Source: Actinomycetes bacterium
GTDB taxonomy: Bacteria; Actinomycetota; Acidimicrobiia; IMCC26256; PALSA-610
Direction: 5' to 3'
Assembly: GCA_025360585.1 (NCBI GenBank)
Contig: JANYBW010000055.1
Location: 1-64,000, forward strand
DNA length: 64,000 bases
Shown: in pieces, positions 53,331 through 61,996 of the stretch
Position numbering within the stretch: position 1 is the stretch's first letter
How the letters are laid out: every line of letters starts with the position of its first letter
Notes under the pieces: generated by a model
Told to the model about the DNA's origin: nothing
What the model saw: the letters and a program-made list of their open reading frames with translations, nothing else
Database searches by the model: none
Program-made: the position numbers and the translations under genes

Positions 53331-53356
53331 AAGACCAATCGTGCCATAGTCGCGCT

Positions 53357-54181
53357 ATGAATCTGCAGATGAAGATCGATGCACTCCTCAGCCCGGAAGC
53401 TGGCGAGTGGACCATGTATGCCCGAAACCTCGCCACCGGCGCAACAGTCCGCCACAACGACACCTTGTCGATGCCGACCGCGAGTGCTGGCAAACAATTC
53501 GTATTGCTGCGGTACGCCCAGTTGTGCGCCGAAGGTCGCCTCGATCCAACAACGCGAGTCAGTCTTGGCGAAAACGATCACGTGCGCGGTAGCGGTGTCG
53601 CTCGCTATCTCATGCCCGGACTAAATCTCACGCTTGAAGATCACGCATACTTGATGATCATTATCTCCGACAATGTCTCGACCAATGTATTGTTGCGGGC
53701 GGTCGGCGGGCCAGAATCGATCCATCAAATGCTGCAAACGTTGGATCTTCACGGCGCCCAGATCGACTGCCCGATCACATTTCATGAGTTCGGCACGCTC
53801 GACTTCGCCACCAGCTCCGCGCACGCATTGGCGGAAAGCTTCGCAGTACTCCACGAACCCGACGCGCACGGATATCCGCTCGAAGCGGCGAAACGATGCT
53901 TGCGCATTCTCTTTCGCCAGCAACACGGAGAGTCGTTGCCCCGCCGTCTCCCAAACCTTCATCACGCAGCAGACTTTGGCTTCGATTTTCCATTGAAGGT
54001 GTACAACAAGACGGGAGGGTACCCAGGTGTCGAAACCGATGCTGGGCTGTTCACCATGCCGAAGAGTGCATGGGTTGCATCAGTGATGGCAAAAGGCCTC
54101 GAAGGTGGCGCGCTCGATGGGGCGTGTGTTGTCATGGGCAACATCGGACACGAACTCTTCGAATCGTGGGGCGCAGAATGA
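53357..54181 (+). CDS. class A beta-lactamase-fold serine hydrolase
   Basis: The 274-residue protein has the three active-site motifs of the penicillin-binding/beta-lactamase fold: Ser43-A-G-Lys46, Ser104-Asp105-Asn106, and KTG in YNKTGGYPG near 218. It has no signal peptide and no clear Glu166-type omega-loop motif (ExxLN), so it is unlikely to be a periplasmic resistance beta-lactamase. A cytoplasmic amidase or esterase is more plausible. The stop overlaps the ATG of the next gene by 4 bp, implying a linked function with a PLP enzyme acting on D-amino acids. Confidence 0.82.
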   Translation: MNLQMKIDALLSPEAGEWTMYARNLATGATVRHNDTLSMPTASAGKQFVLLRYAQLCAEGRLDPTTRVSLGENDHVRGSGVARYLMPGLNLTLEDHAYLMIIISDNVSTNVLLRAVGGPESIHQMLQTLDLHGAQIDCPITFHEFGTLDFATSSAHALAESFAVLHEPDAHGYPLEAAKRCLRILFRQQHGESLPRRLPNLHHAADFGFDFPLKVYNKTGGYPGVETDAGLFTMPKSAWVASVMAKGLEGGALDGACVVMGNIGHELFESWGAE

Positions 54182-55188
54182 ACGCTCCGAGACGGGTTGG
54201 CGATATCCAAACACCCGCGTTGGTCATCGATGCGGCTGCGCTGGAACACAATCTCACGACGATGGCCAACGCTCGCCCCGGCGGCCGGCTCCGTCCGCAC
54301 GTCAAGGCCCACAAGTCGACGGCGTTGGCCCGCTTACAACTCGCGCATGGGCACAGGAGCTTTTGCGCGGCTACCCCGCGCGAAATTTTGGGGTTGGCAG
54401 CCGCCGGTTTCACCGAAGACCTCCTCCTCGCGAACGAATGCATCGATCCACAACGGCTGCGCGCCCTCGCTCAGCTGGACACCGATGTGATGATTGCACT
54501 GGACAGCGAAGCGACAATTGACGCGGCTTCGGCTGCCGGTATCCGCGCCGCGCTCATTGATGTCAACGTTGGATTGCCGAGGTGTGGATGTGATCCAAAC
54601 AATGCGGGTCGACTCGCCGATGTTGCGCGCGATCGCGGCATCGCGATCCGCGGAGTCATGGGCTACGAAGGTCATGTCGTCGGCGTTGCCGATCGCACGA
54701 CCCGTTCCGAACAATGCAGAAATTCGATGGAGCTCCTGGCGCAAGCGCACGCGCTCGTCGGTGGCGAAATCATTTCAGCTGGCGGCACCGGAACCTTCGA
54801 CATCAGCGCGCTCCCCACCGAGATCCAAGCCGGGTCGTACGCGCTGATGGACTCCACGTACGCACAGCTCGACACCCCGTTTCGCCAAGCCCTGTTTGTA
54901 GCCACAACCGTCGTGTCATCAAACTCGAAATTTGCCGTGGCCGATTGTGGGCTCAAAAGCTTGGGAATGGATCATGGAAACCCAGAAATCGCCAACAAAA
55001 CTGTGTGGTTTTGTTCCGATGAACACACGACATTTTCTCGACCGGAGCCAGTCGGCACGCGGCTGCTGGTCACTCCCGCACACGTCGATCCCACTGCCGC
55101 GTATCACGAGCTGTATTACATTGCTGAAGGCGCAAACCCCGACGCCGCGGTCATCGACGAAATCGCAATCGATCTCCGCGGTTGGTGA
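54178..55188 (+). CDS. D-threonine aldolase / D-serine dehydratase-like PLP enzyme
   Basis: The 336-residue protein has an alanine-racemase-type N-terminal barrel followed by a D-serine-dehydratase-like C-terminal domain. RPHVKAHKS at about 39-47 holds the PLP lysine, VNVGLPRCGCDP near 124 and GGTGTFDI near 200 bind the cofactor phosphate, and HVDPTAAYHELYYI near 300 supplies metal ligands (His). It would cleave or dehydrate a D-3-hydroxyamino acid. ATG 54178 overlaps the preceding serine hydrolase stop (ATGA), so the two are co-translated. Confidence 0.83.
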   Translation: MNAPRRVGDIQTPALVIDAAALEHNLTTMANARPGGRLRPHVKAHKSTALARLQLAHGHRSFCAATPREILGLAAAGFTEDLLLANECIDPQRLRALAQLDTDVMIALDSEATIDAASAAGIRAALIDVNVGLPRCGCDPNNAGRLADVARDRGIAIRGVMGYEGHVVGVADRTTRSEQCRNSMELLAQAHALVGGEIISAGGTGTFDISALPTEIQAGSYALMDSTYAQLDTPFRQALFVATTVVSSNSKFAVADCGLKSLGMDHGNPEIANKTVWFCSDEHTTFSRPEPVGTRLLVTPAHVDPTAAYHELYYIAEGANPDAAVIDEIAIDLRGW

Positions 55189-55290
55189 TCACAGGTGCGT
55201 CAACACCAACAGGTGACCCGTACTAGGCGAGTCGCGTGGTGAGCCAGGCGGGTCGCGAGACGTGCGAGCCGAGCTATGTGAGGTATCGAC

Positions 55291-55821
55291 TCAACAGTCG
55301 CGGTTGATCACGGAAACGAGACGCTTGGGCCATTCCATCAATGCTCCGTACCACGTTGAGAAACCCAAGCGATCAGGTTCAGATGAGTAGACGCGAACTT
55401 TTGCCGTGAGGCATCGGTGAAACAACGAACGAGCACGCAACAAGTGATAGTTCGACGACACCAACACAACCGTGCGCCACTTTCGGCCGGTTGAGATACG
55501 TCTCACCATCTCCGCCTCACCGGCAGTACTGTCGGTGGCAGGCGAAGGGCACAACACTTCGAATCGTTGATGGGATCTGCATAACGCGTTCGCGGCCTTC
55601 CAACCTTTGCGTTCGCCGTTCGAGATCACGAGTACCTGACCCAAAACCTTCTCGGCGAGCGCGACGCCAGTGGCCAAGCGCGTCTCGTCGCCGGCGAGCA
55701 CCACGACCGCATCTGCGTGTTGAATACCGTCGCGCGGGACGGGGCGCACAAGCTTCATATACGTCAATAGCAACGTGAGCGCGATTCCCACCGCGGTTAT
55801 TTTTCCCAACTTCCGCACCAC
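55291..55821 (-). CDS. DUF218 (YdcF/ElyC-like) protein
   Basis: The 176-residue protein has one N-terminal membrane helix (residues about 8-24) and an extracytoplasmic DUF218 domain. The domain has [33 protein letters not shown] and [18 protein letters not shown], the last being the family's conserved NYHLxRA segment. Related proteins act on envelope polymers such as undecaprenyl-linked sugars. It starts with GTG 55821; an ATG a few bases away is out of frame. It stands alone, convergent with the D-amino-acid enzyme gene. Confidence 0.78.
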   Translation of the reverse strand: MVRKLGKITAVGIALTLLLTYMKLVRPVPRDGIQHADAVVVLAGDETRLATGVALAEKVLGQVLVISNGERKGWKAANALCRSHQRFEVLCPSPATDSTAGEAEMVRRISTGRKWRTVVLVSSNYHLLRARSLFHRCLTAKVRVYSSEPDRLGFSTWYGALMEWPKRLVSVINRDC

Positions 55822-55866
55822 CGCGCCATTCTCGCACAGAATGCGGCCTTTTACTACTGGATAAGG

Positions 55867-56857
55867 ATGTCAGCTTTTAGTTGCGCTGAGGTCCCCCAAC
55901 GCGCCAACATTCGGAGTACACCAACCCTTCAGGAGCAAACAAAGTCCGGCGATCCGTGCCATCACGGAACGAACTTTTTGAAACGCCATAACTACCGGTC
56001 GACCACCACCGACCATCTTGCGCATCGGTTCTTTGAAGCGGGCTTCGTCTATCTCGGACGCACCAATACGCCGGAGTTTGGTCTGCTACCCACGACCGAA
56101 CCCGATGCCTATGGAGCGACACTCAATCCGTGCGATCCCGCGTATTCCAACGGCGGTTCCAGTGGTGGCTCTGCGGCCGCGGTGGCAAGCGGAATGGTGC
56201 CGATCGCACAACCCGCTCGGAACAGGCGACGTCGACCCGCAAGTGGTTCGCGAAACCGAAGCGACGGTCAGGCTCTTAGAGTCGCTCGGCCACAGTGTCG
56301 TGCCGGGGTATCCAAAACAGCTCGAAGATCAACAACTGATCGGGAATTTCACCGCGCTCTGGGATGCGGGGCTCGTGGCATCGATCAACGAGGCACAACG
56401 CGCCGTCGGGGCCGAGCCCCAAGAAGGTGATTTCGAAGCGCTCACGATAGAGATGGCCGAGGGCGGTGGTGGGCTTACCGCACAGCAGCTCATCGAAGCC
56501 GTCGCAACTGTGCAACGGCTCGGTTTCGAAACCGCGCAATGGTGGAGCGAAGACGGTTTCGACTTGTTGCTCACACCGACATTGGCAGAGCCACCCGTGC
56601 CCCTTGGCACGTTCGTCAACAACGAAGCACCGATTCTCGGATTCCTTCGCGCCGCGGCGTTCGCACCCTTTTGCGCGGGCTTCAATATCACGGGACAGCC
56701 CGCAATTTCACTGCCGTTGGGTAGCAGCGATAGTGGCATGCCGATCGGTATTCATTTCGTCGCGGCGTACGGACGCGAAGACCTGCTCATTCGTGTCGCC
56801 GCGCAGCTAGAGACGGCAGCGCCCTGGTCGGGCCGTAGGCCCGCGATACACGCCTAG
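55867..56857 (+). pseudogene. amidase-signature enzyme, broken by deletion and frameshift
   Basis: Two reading frames together resemble an amidase. The first (from about 55945) matches the family from [12 protein letters not shown] through [16 protein letters not shown] to [21 protein letters not shown]. Near 56213 the frame breaks and the next recognisable part is [20 protein letters not shown], continuing to the normal C-terminus GMPIGIHFVAAYGREDLL. The segment between, including the catalytic-serine GSDxGGSxRxP motif, is missing, as is the N-terminus with the catalytic lysine. The gene cannot make an active enzyme. Confidence 0.85.
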
Positions 56858-56866
56858 TGCACTGAG

Positions 56867-57697
56867 TCAGCCTCCGACGGTCAAGAAACCTGCGAGGTTT
56901 TCTTGATCGTGGCTGACTTCGTCGAAGAGCGACTGCTTCGATTCAAGGGGCAATTGCAGCGCCGTCAATGCTCCATCGATATCGCAGCTGCATTCGGTTA
57001 CCGCGTTCAACGAGCAGGCAATCGCGTCAGCAAGAATAACAACGCGGCCGAGCGCAGATTCAACTTGGTTCGGTAGGTGGTGATGCACACCGACTGCCGT
57101 CACGAATTCGGCCGGAAATTTCATGACGCCCAGGGCAGCGGCGCCAACTTCAGCATGGGTGATGCCAAATTCTTCACGTTCGGCAGCGACCAGCGTGAGG
57201 CCTTCTTCGGCTGCTAGTCGTTCGACGATGGCGTCGTAGCGACGGGGAGCGCGTCGGAATACCAACGCGGCGCCGAGGTCGTGCAAGAGCCCGACCGAAA
57301 ACGCATCGTTGCCCGGCAAACCAACGCGTCGGGCGACTACTGATGATGCAGCCGCGGTCATGACGCAGTGCGGCCAGAAATCGTCGGGGACGGAGCGTCC
57401 CTTTTCGGAGAACAAATCAAAAGCAGCAGTCGTAGCGAGTGCTCGGACCGTCGCTAAACCTAGGACGGTCACTGCCCGCCAGGCACTCGAGACTTTGCCG
57501 GACAGCCCATAAAATGCTGTGTTTGCGAGCCGAATCACCTGGGTGCTGAGTGCGGGATCGCTTTCAATCAGGCGGCCAAGATCAGCTGCCGAAGTGCGCG
57601 GGTCCTCCAGCATCCACAGCAGGCGCATTGCGGCGCCCGGCTGCACGGGGAGTTGCGTGATCTCTGCGACAAGATCATTCGATTCTGTGGTGGCCAT
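56867..57697 (-). CDS. HDOD-domain signalling protein
   Basis: The 276-residue protein is an HDOD domain: LPVQPGAAMRLLWMLEDPRTSAADL opens it (about 15-40), with LLHDLGAALVF near 140 and HAEVGAAALG plus GVHHHLP near 185-200. It lacks the full HD-GYP motif. ATG 57697 follows gaggag. The GGDEF-like gene directly upstream on the same strand suggests a joint signalling unit. It is convergent with the amidase pseudogene, 9 bp away. Confidence 0.83.
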   Translation of the reverse strand: MATTESNDLVAEITQLPVQPGAAMRLLWMLEDPRTSAADLGRLIESDPALSTQVIRLANTAFYGLSGKVSSAWRAVTVLGLATVRALATTAAFDLFSEKGRSVPDDFWPHCVMTAAASSVVARRVGLPGNDAFSVGLLHDLGAALVFRRAPRRYDAIVERLAAEEGLTLVAAEREEFGITHAEVGAAALGVMKFPAEFVTAVGVHHHLPNQVESALGRVVILADAIACSLNAVTECSCDIDGALTALQLPLESKQSLFDEVSHDQENLAGFLTVGG

Positions 57698-57744
57698 GTC
57701 TGCTCCTCGCGTGAACTCGTGTTTGAGTTCACCGCTCCTTGTCG

Positions 57745-59046
57745 TTATCGGTCGTTTACAGCCGTTCCTGAGTACCGGTTTTGCTCCCGCAGCGATTCGA
57801 GCGAGCGTTCGGCCCGCTGCAATGTTTCCCATCCTGTTTCGGAGCCAATCGAGACCTCATGGACCATGCTGCATCTCGGCGTAAGTACGGTCCCGGCCGC
57901 GATCACTGGCGCGGTCAACGCTTGGCCGATCCGTTCGCCCCAACTTCGGTGGGAATCAGTGCGAGCACGATCTTGATCGCTCCGTGCCGAAGTTACGATT
58001 GCGAAGGTGGCACCATCGAGCCGACCCACGATGTCGCGGCTGCGCGTCGCGCCATTCAAGCTGTTGCCAACCGCTTGAAGCACCGCATCGCCGGCTTCGT
58101 ATCCCAACGTTTCATTCAGGTTGCGAAGTCCTTCAACTTTGACAATAAGAACATGCGCGGGGTTGTCGAACTGGGCCAACTCCCGAAAGAACGTACGGCG
58201 GGTTTCGACTGCGGTGAGACAATCAGTCCGGGACTGTTCGCGTCCTGCTTGGCGCCGTTCCTCAATCGTGATTGCTTCAGCGGCCAAGGACGCGGAGCGA
58301 GCGACGTTGTCGCGTTCTTCGTGGGACAAGAACCGTTTGTCACCCACGTACGCGACCAAGACAATCGGAGAAGGCGCATCGTGGACTACCGCCGGAGTCA
58401 CCAACCACCCGTGCCCAAGCCCGAATTCATTGCCCAATTCCTGTAGTTGGCCGCGAGCTGAGACGATCGCAGACTCTGCGATTGCAGTCACGTCGCAGTC
58501 TGAGATTCGAAACGCGCGCCGGGCCCAACGGGCATCCATCGTCGGCGCAGCCACGAGCTCATAGGCCGCATCTCGATGCATGTAGAGCGCAACGTCGGCA
58601 CCCGGAATCGCAACTTCGGCCAAACGCGCAATCGAGTCGAACGCAACGCCGATCGGGATTGATTCGTTCGCGAGTGCCAGCAACGCGTTCGTGGCTTCGA
58701 GCTCTCGGGTTTGGATTTCAGTCGAATCACAGAGTCTCAGTAACAGCAGCGAGCGGGCGGCATCAACCATCGTCGAATCAACGACCGTTCGATGCCAACC
58801 GCCGTCGAAACGTCGGGTGCGCACAACAATGTCGCGGCGCGACTCAGTCAGGAGTTGAAGCGCTCCCGACCGATCGGCCGGATGCACACAGGCCAAAAGG
58901 TCGTCGCCAACGTCGAGTCCCGAGAGTGGATCTTGCGCGCAATCGGTGCCGACCCACTCAACTCGGCCGTGCGCGTTCACCAAAAGCGCACATTGATCAC
59001 GCAGTAATCGCACTGCATGAATCATCAATTCGTTATCCATGCTCAT
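57745..59046 (-). CDS. PAS/GAF sensor with degenerate GGDEF domain
   Basis: The 433-residue protein has a PAS-like N-terminus (about 1-110, ALLVNAHGRVEWVGTDCAQDP). A GAF-like middle lies at about 125-265 and a diguanylate-cyclase-like C-terminus at about 275-425 (DCLTAVETRRTFFRELAQ, LNETLGYEAGDAVLQAVG). The active-site GGDEF is replaced by DGATF in GRLDGATFAIV, so cyclase activity is unlikely. It may bind GTP or act as a receptor. ATG 59046 follows aagga by seven bases. It lies 47 bp upstream of the HDOD gene start on the same strand. Confidence 0.82.
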   Translation of the reverse strand: MSMDNELMIHAVRLLRDQCALLVNAHGRVEWVGTDCAQDPLSGLDVGDDLLACVHPADRSGALQLLTESRRDIVVRTRRFDGGWHRTVVDSTMVDAARSLLLLRLCDSTEIQTRELEATNALLALANESIPIGVAFDSIARLAEVAIPGADVALYMHRDAAYELVAAPTMDARWARRAFRISDCDVTAIAESAIVSARGQLQELGNEFGLGHGWLVTPAVVHDAPSPIVLVAYVGDKRFLSHEERDNVARSASLAAEAITIEERRQAGREQSRTDCLTAVETRRTFFRELAQFDNPAHVLIVKVEGLRNLNETLGYEAGDAVLQAVGNSLNGATRSRDIVGRLDGATFAIVTSARSDQDRARTDSHRSWGERIGQALTAPVIAAGTVLTPRCSMVHEVSIGSETGWETLQRAERSLESLREQNRYSGTAVNDR

Positions 59047-59115
59047 CCCGTCATCCTTGACCAGCTTCTCGTCGGTAGCGCCAGACAAGACCTTAAGGAA
59101 CGGGCTGAAATTGGC

Positions 59116-60684
59116 CTATTCGTCCGCGAAATGCGATCGAGCCCGCAACGTAGGCAACCCTCCCGGACCGTCCACGGCCAACCAATGCAGCAGCCCGACG
59201 TAGAGAACTGTTCCAAGGAGCGCCGCAAGCGGCCACGCTAAAAATGTTCGAGCGAAAAATCCGACGGCACCGGCTGCTCCGGCAGAGGCAATGGTGATCG
59301 CACCGGCACGGATCGGCAAGGGACGCAACGGAAGGTCGGCGACCTGGACGATGAGCAGCGACAGGACAAGGATCTCAGTAAGGATTGTCGCCGCAGCGGA
59401 CCCATTGACTCCGTAACGAGGAATGAACATCAAGTTGAGGCCAACATTGATCGCGAGCCCGCACAAAGCAATGATCGGGTACATCCGACGCCGGTTCACC
59501 GTAATCAGACATACGTAAACTATTTGCGTACCGAAGTTCAACGCTTGCGCAGCGACGAGCCAACGAGCGGGCACGGCCGCAGCAACGTAATCACTCCGAA
59601 TCCAACCGAGCACTGGTGCGGCGAAGACTCCAAACATCACGACGGCGTAGCTCGCGATGATCATGACCAGCACCACGCTTTGGCGGACCGTCCGGTGGAA
59701 CACGACGAGATTCCTGGGCCAGGCTTTCGCAAGTACGGGCAACATCGCGGCAATCATCGCCGGCGCGACAAACGCCAAAAGATCAGCAAATTTATAGCCG
59801 ATTTGGTAAATTCCAACCGCGACGCGACCGGAGTTTCCTGGGAGCACCCAGCGCAACATCAAACTATCGACCCGAAAGTACAGCGTTGCCAACGCCGTTC
59901 CGACAGCCAAAGGAGCTGCGTCGATGATCCATCTCCGCCAACTCGAAAGATCAACTCGCAAGCGGATTCGCAACGTGCGCCGAACTACGAGCAGCACGAC
60001 CAGCAAGGAAACTGCGTCGCTGGCAACAAAAGGCACGATATAGCGGAGCAACGAACCGCGGTGCGTGGTGTACAACGCGATCACCATCGCGAACTGTGCA
60101 ACTTGGCCCAGAAACAGCGCTGCGGCCACAACACGCAACCACTGTTTCGCTTGACACACGCTGATCAACGACCACAACGCAGATGCGATCAAGTAGGACG
60201 TTCCACCAATCGCGACCGCTTGAATTTCAAGCGATGAATACGGACCGATGGTCGCGATGAGCAACGCGAGCCCGTACGTGACGAGCCCGAGCGCCAACCG
60301 AAACACAATGAAACGACTTGCGATCGAGGCCAACGCATCCGAAGCTGAGCGGCCAATCTCAGCCATCACAACTCGTGTCGTTTCAAAATCGGCGACCAAG
60401 CCCAGCAGCCCGAGAAGATTGAAAATCGAAGCAAACGAGCCGTACTGGACAACACTGAGTTGGCGAATAATCAGTACCGTTCCGGTCCAGCTCAGCACCG
60501 CACCACCGAGCCGGGCGGCCAGCAAAACACCCGCCCCCGATATCAGTGAACGCGAAGCACGCGGAGCACGCGGTGAAGATGTCTGAGTAATGTTCGCTCC
60601 CGAAATCTGCGACCGGACCTCGTGTCGCGGCTTACCCGCGATGCTACGGGATCGATCCGAGACGCGGTGCTGGTTGCGCGACAC
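59116..60684 (-). CDS. polysaccharide flippase (Wzx/MATE-like)
   Basis: The protein of about 520 residues has some 12-14 membrane helices and the layout of oligosaccharide flippases. LLAARLGGAVLSWTGTVLIIRQLSVVQYGSF opens helix 1 (landmark near residues 50-80), and repeated helix pairs run to the end. It would move lipid-linked sugars across the membrane. The start is uncertain: the hydrophilic N-terminus overlaps the divergent glycosyltransferase start, GTG 60684 is the most downstream standard start, and GTG 60717 is also open. The divergent glycosyltransferase supports a role in surface glycan assembly. Confidence 0.82.
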   Translation of the reverse strand: MSRNQHRVSDRSRSIAGKPRHEVRSQISGANITQTSSPRAPRASRSLISGAGVLLAARLGGAVLSWTGTVLIIRQLSVVQYGSFASIFNLLGLLGLVADFETTRVVMAEIGRSASDALASIASRFIVFRLALGLVTYGLALLIATIGPYSSLEIQAVAIGGTSYLIASALWSLISVCQAKQWLRVVAAALFLGQVAQFAMVIALYTTHRGSLLRYIVPFVASDAVSLLVVLLVVRRTLRIRLRVDLSSWRRWIIDAAPLAVGTALATLYFRVDSLMLRWVLPGNSGRVAVGIYQIGYKFADLLAFVAPAMIAAMLPVLAKAWPRNLVVFHRTVRQSVVLVMIIASYAVVMFGVFAAPVLGWIRSDYVAAAVPARWLVAAQALNFGTQIVYVCLITVNRRRMYPIIALCGLAINVGLNLMFIPRYGVNGSAAATILTEILVLSLLIVQVADLPLRPLPIRAGAITIASAGAAGAVGFFARTFLAWPLAALLGTVLYVGLLHWLAVDGPGGLPTLRARSHFADE

Positions 60685-60692
60685 TGATAGCT

Positions 60693-61802
60693 GTGAACGA
60701 ACGCGCACCACGACCACGAGCGCTCATCGGAGTAGTCCCCGGAAGTTTGGTATCGGGCGCCGAATCAGTGTTGTTACGAGACTGCGTTGCCGCGCGAGCG
60801 GCGGGCTGGAGCGTCCGAGTCGCGTGTAGCGAAGGGCCACTGGTCGCAAAACTGGAATCGCTCGGAATCGAACAAGTCCCGATCCCCAACTTGCGCCTCT
60901 CGGATGGCAACCGACTGTTGGCATTCGTGCGGTCATTTGCGGCCGCGGTGAGAGCAGGCTGGGTGCTGAGACGAGCGGTGACACCGGGAGAACTGGTCAT
61001 TGCCAACAGCATCAACGTCTTGCCCGCGACCTCGTTGCTCACACAGCACCGCGTGTTGTATTTCGGTCACGACGTACTGATTCGTAAAGATCGACTCGCA
61101 CTCCTCAAGGCGTTGCGGTCGCGAGTCCATCTCGCCGTAGCGGTCTCGGATGCAGTGGCCCGAACTATTCGATCGTCGGGAATCCCCACCCAGGTATTAC
61201 ACAACGGCACTCGTTGGCCCGTTGAGCGGGCCGCGGAACCGTCGAGCACCGACGCGCCTGTCATTGGGATCGCGGCGGTACTGACCCCATGGAAGGGCCA
61301 TCACGTCTTACTTGAAGCCGTTTCGCAGCTTCGGCACCGCGAAACCATCTTGGAAATTATGGGCGGTACTCCTCCAAAAGAAGCGGAGTACGAGGCATCG
61401 CTTCGCCACCGGTCGGCCCAACCCGATTTAGCCGGACGCGTTCGGTTTCTTTCCCACGTAGATGAGCCGTTGACTCCGATGCGGCGGTGGACGATCGTGG
61501 TGCTGCCCAGTACTGATCCCGAAGCGGGCCCGTTGACCGCGCTCGAAGCCATGAGTGTCGGCGTGCCGGTCATCGGAACTGACCATGGCGGCATGGTCGA
61601 AGTCATCGGCGAAGCAGGCTTGTTGGTTCCGCCGGCTGACCCGATCGCACTCGCGGCTGCGATCGATCGCCTCCTTGACGATCCGGAATTGCAGCGCCGT
61701 TGCCGCGATGCCGGGCCGCGCCAAATCATCCAACACCGCCTGACTCTGGCTGATCACGAACAGCGAGTATTGGAGCTATTCGAGGCACAACTCAGCTCGT
61801 AG
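60693..61802 (+). CDS. glycosyltransferase family 4
   Basis: The 369-residue protein is a GT-B enzyme. VVPGSLVSGAESVLLRD near residue 14 is the acceptor-side glycine-rich loop. GIAAVLTPWKGHHVLLEA near 190 opens the donor domain, and VVLPSTDPEAGPLTALEAMSVGVPVIGTDHGGMVEVI near 270-305 holds the conserved E(x7)E donor-binding pattern. It would add a sugar to a lipid-linked glycan. GTG 60693 nearly touches the divergent flippase start. A long palindromic element begins 16 bp after its stop. Confidence 0.87.
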   Translation: MNERAPRPRALIGVVPGSLVSGAESVLLRDCVAARAAGWSVRVACSEGPLVAKLESLGIEQVPIPNLRLSDGNRLLAFVRSFAAAVRAGWVLRRAVTPGELVIANSINVLPATSLLTQHRVLYFGHDVLIRKDRLALLKALRSRVHLAVAVSDAVARTIRSSGIPTQVLHNGTRWPVERAAEPSSTDAPVIGIAAVLTPWKGHHVLLEAVSQLRHRETILEIMGGTPPKEAEYEASLRHRSAQPDLAGRVRFLSHVDEPLTPMRRWTIVVLPSTDPEAGPLTALEAMSVGVPVIGTDHGGMVEVIGEAGLLVPPADPIALAAAIDRLLDDPELQRRCRDAGPRQIIQHRLTLADHEQRVLELFEAQLSS

Positions 61803-61817
61803 TGGTGCAGGGTGCTG

Positions 61818-61986
61818 CTAGTGGTGCACCGCAGAATTGCCGCAGTTGTGTATGGCGAAGGATCTGTGTTGCTGGCAAGGACACACGACGAGGCGTAGCC
61901 CTAGCTACGTTGAGGAGGAGGACGCAGTTTTCCAGCGACGCAGAGACGAGTCAGACAGCTGCGTCAATTCTGCGGGGTGCCGCTAG
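61818..61986. repeat. 169-bp palindromic (MITE-like) element
   Basis: The 28-bp ends ctagtggtgcaccgcagaat... (61818-61845) and 61959-61986 are near-perfect inverted repeats (about 24 of 28 positions). The exact centre holds cgtagc-ccta-gctacg (61894-61909). Further complementary patches lie between (ctgtgttgctgg-type against ccagcgacgcag). The whole can fold as one long imperfect hairpin. It has no gene. It ends 10 bp before the Lhr-like start. A 10-bp copy of its tip, tagtggtgca, also lies just outside at 61800-61809. Confidence 0.8.
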
Positions 61987-61996
61987 ATTGTCAACC

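Noticed and set aside
53357-54181. Antibiotic-resistance class A beta-lactamase
   Set aside because: There is no export signal and no clear ExxLN omega-loop motif, so resistance function is not supported.
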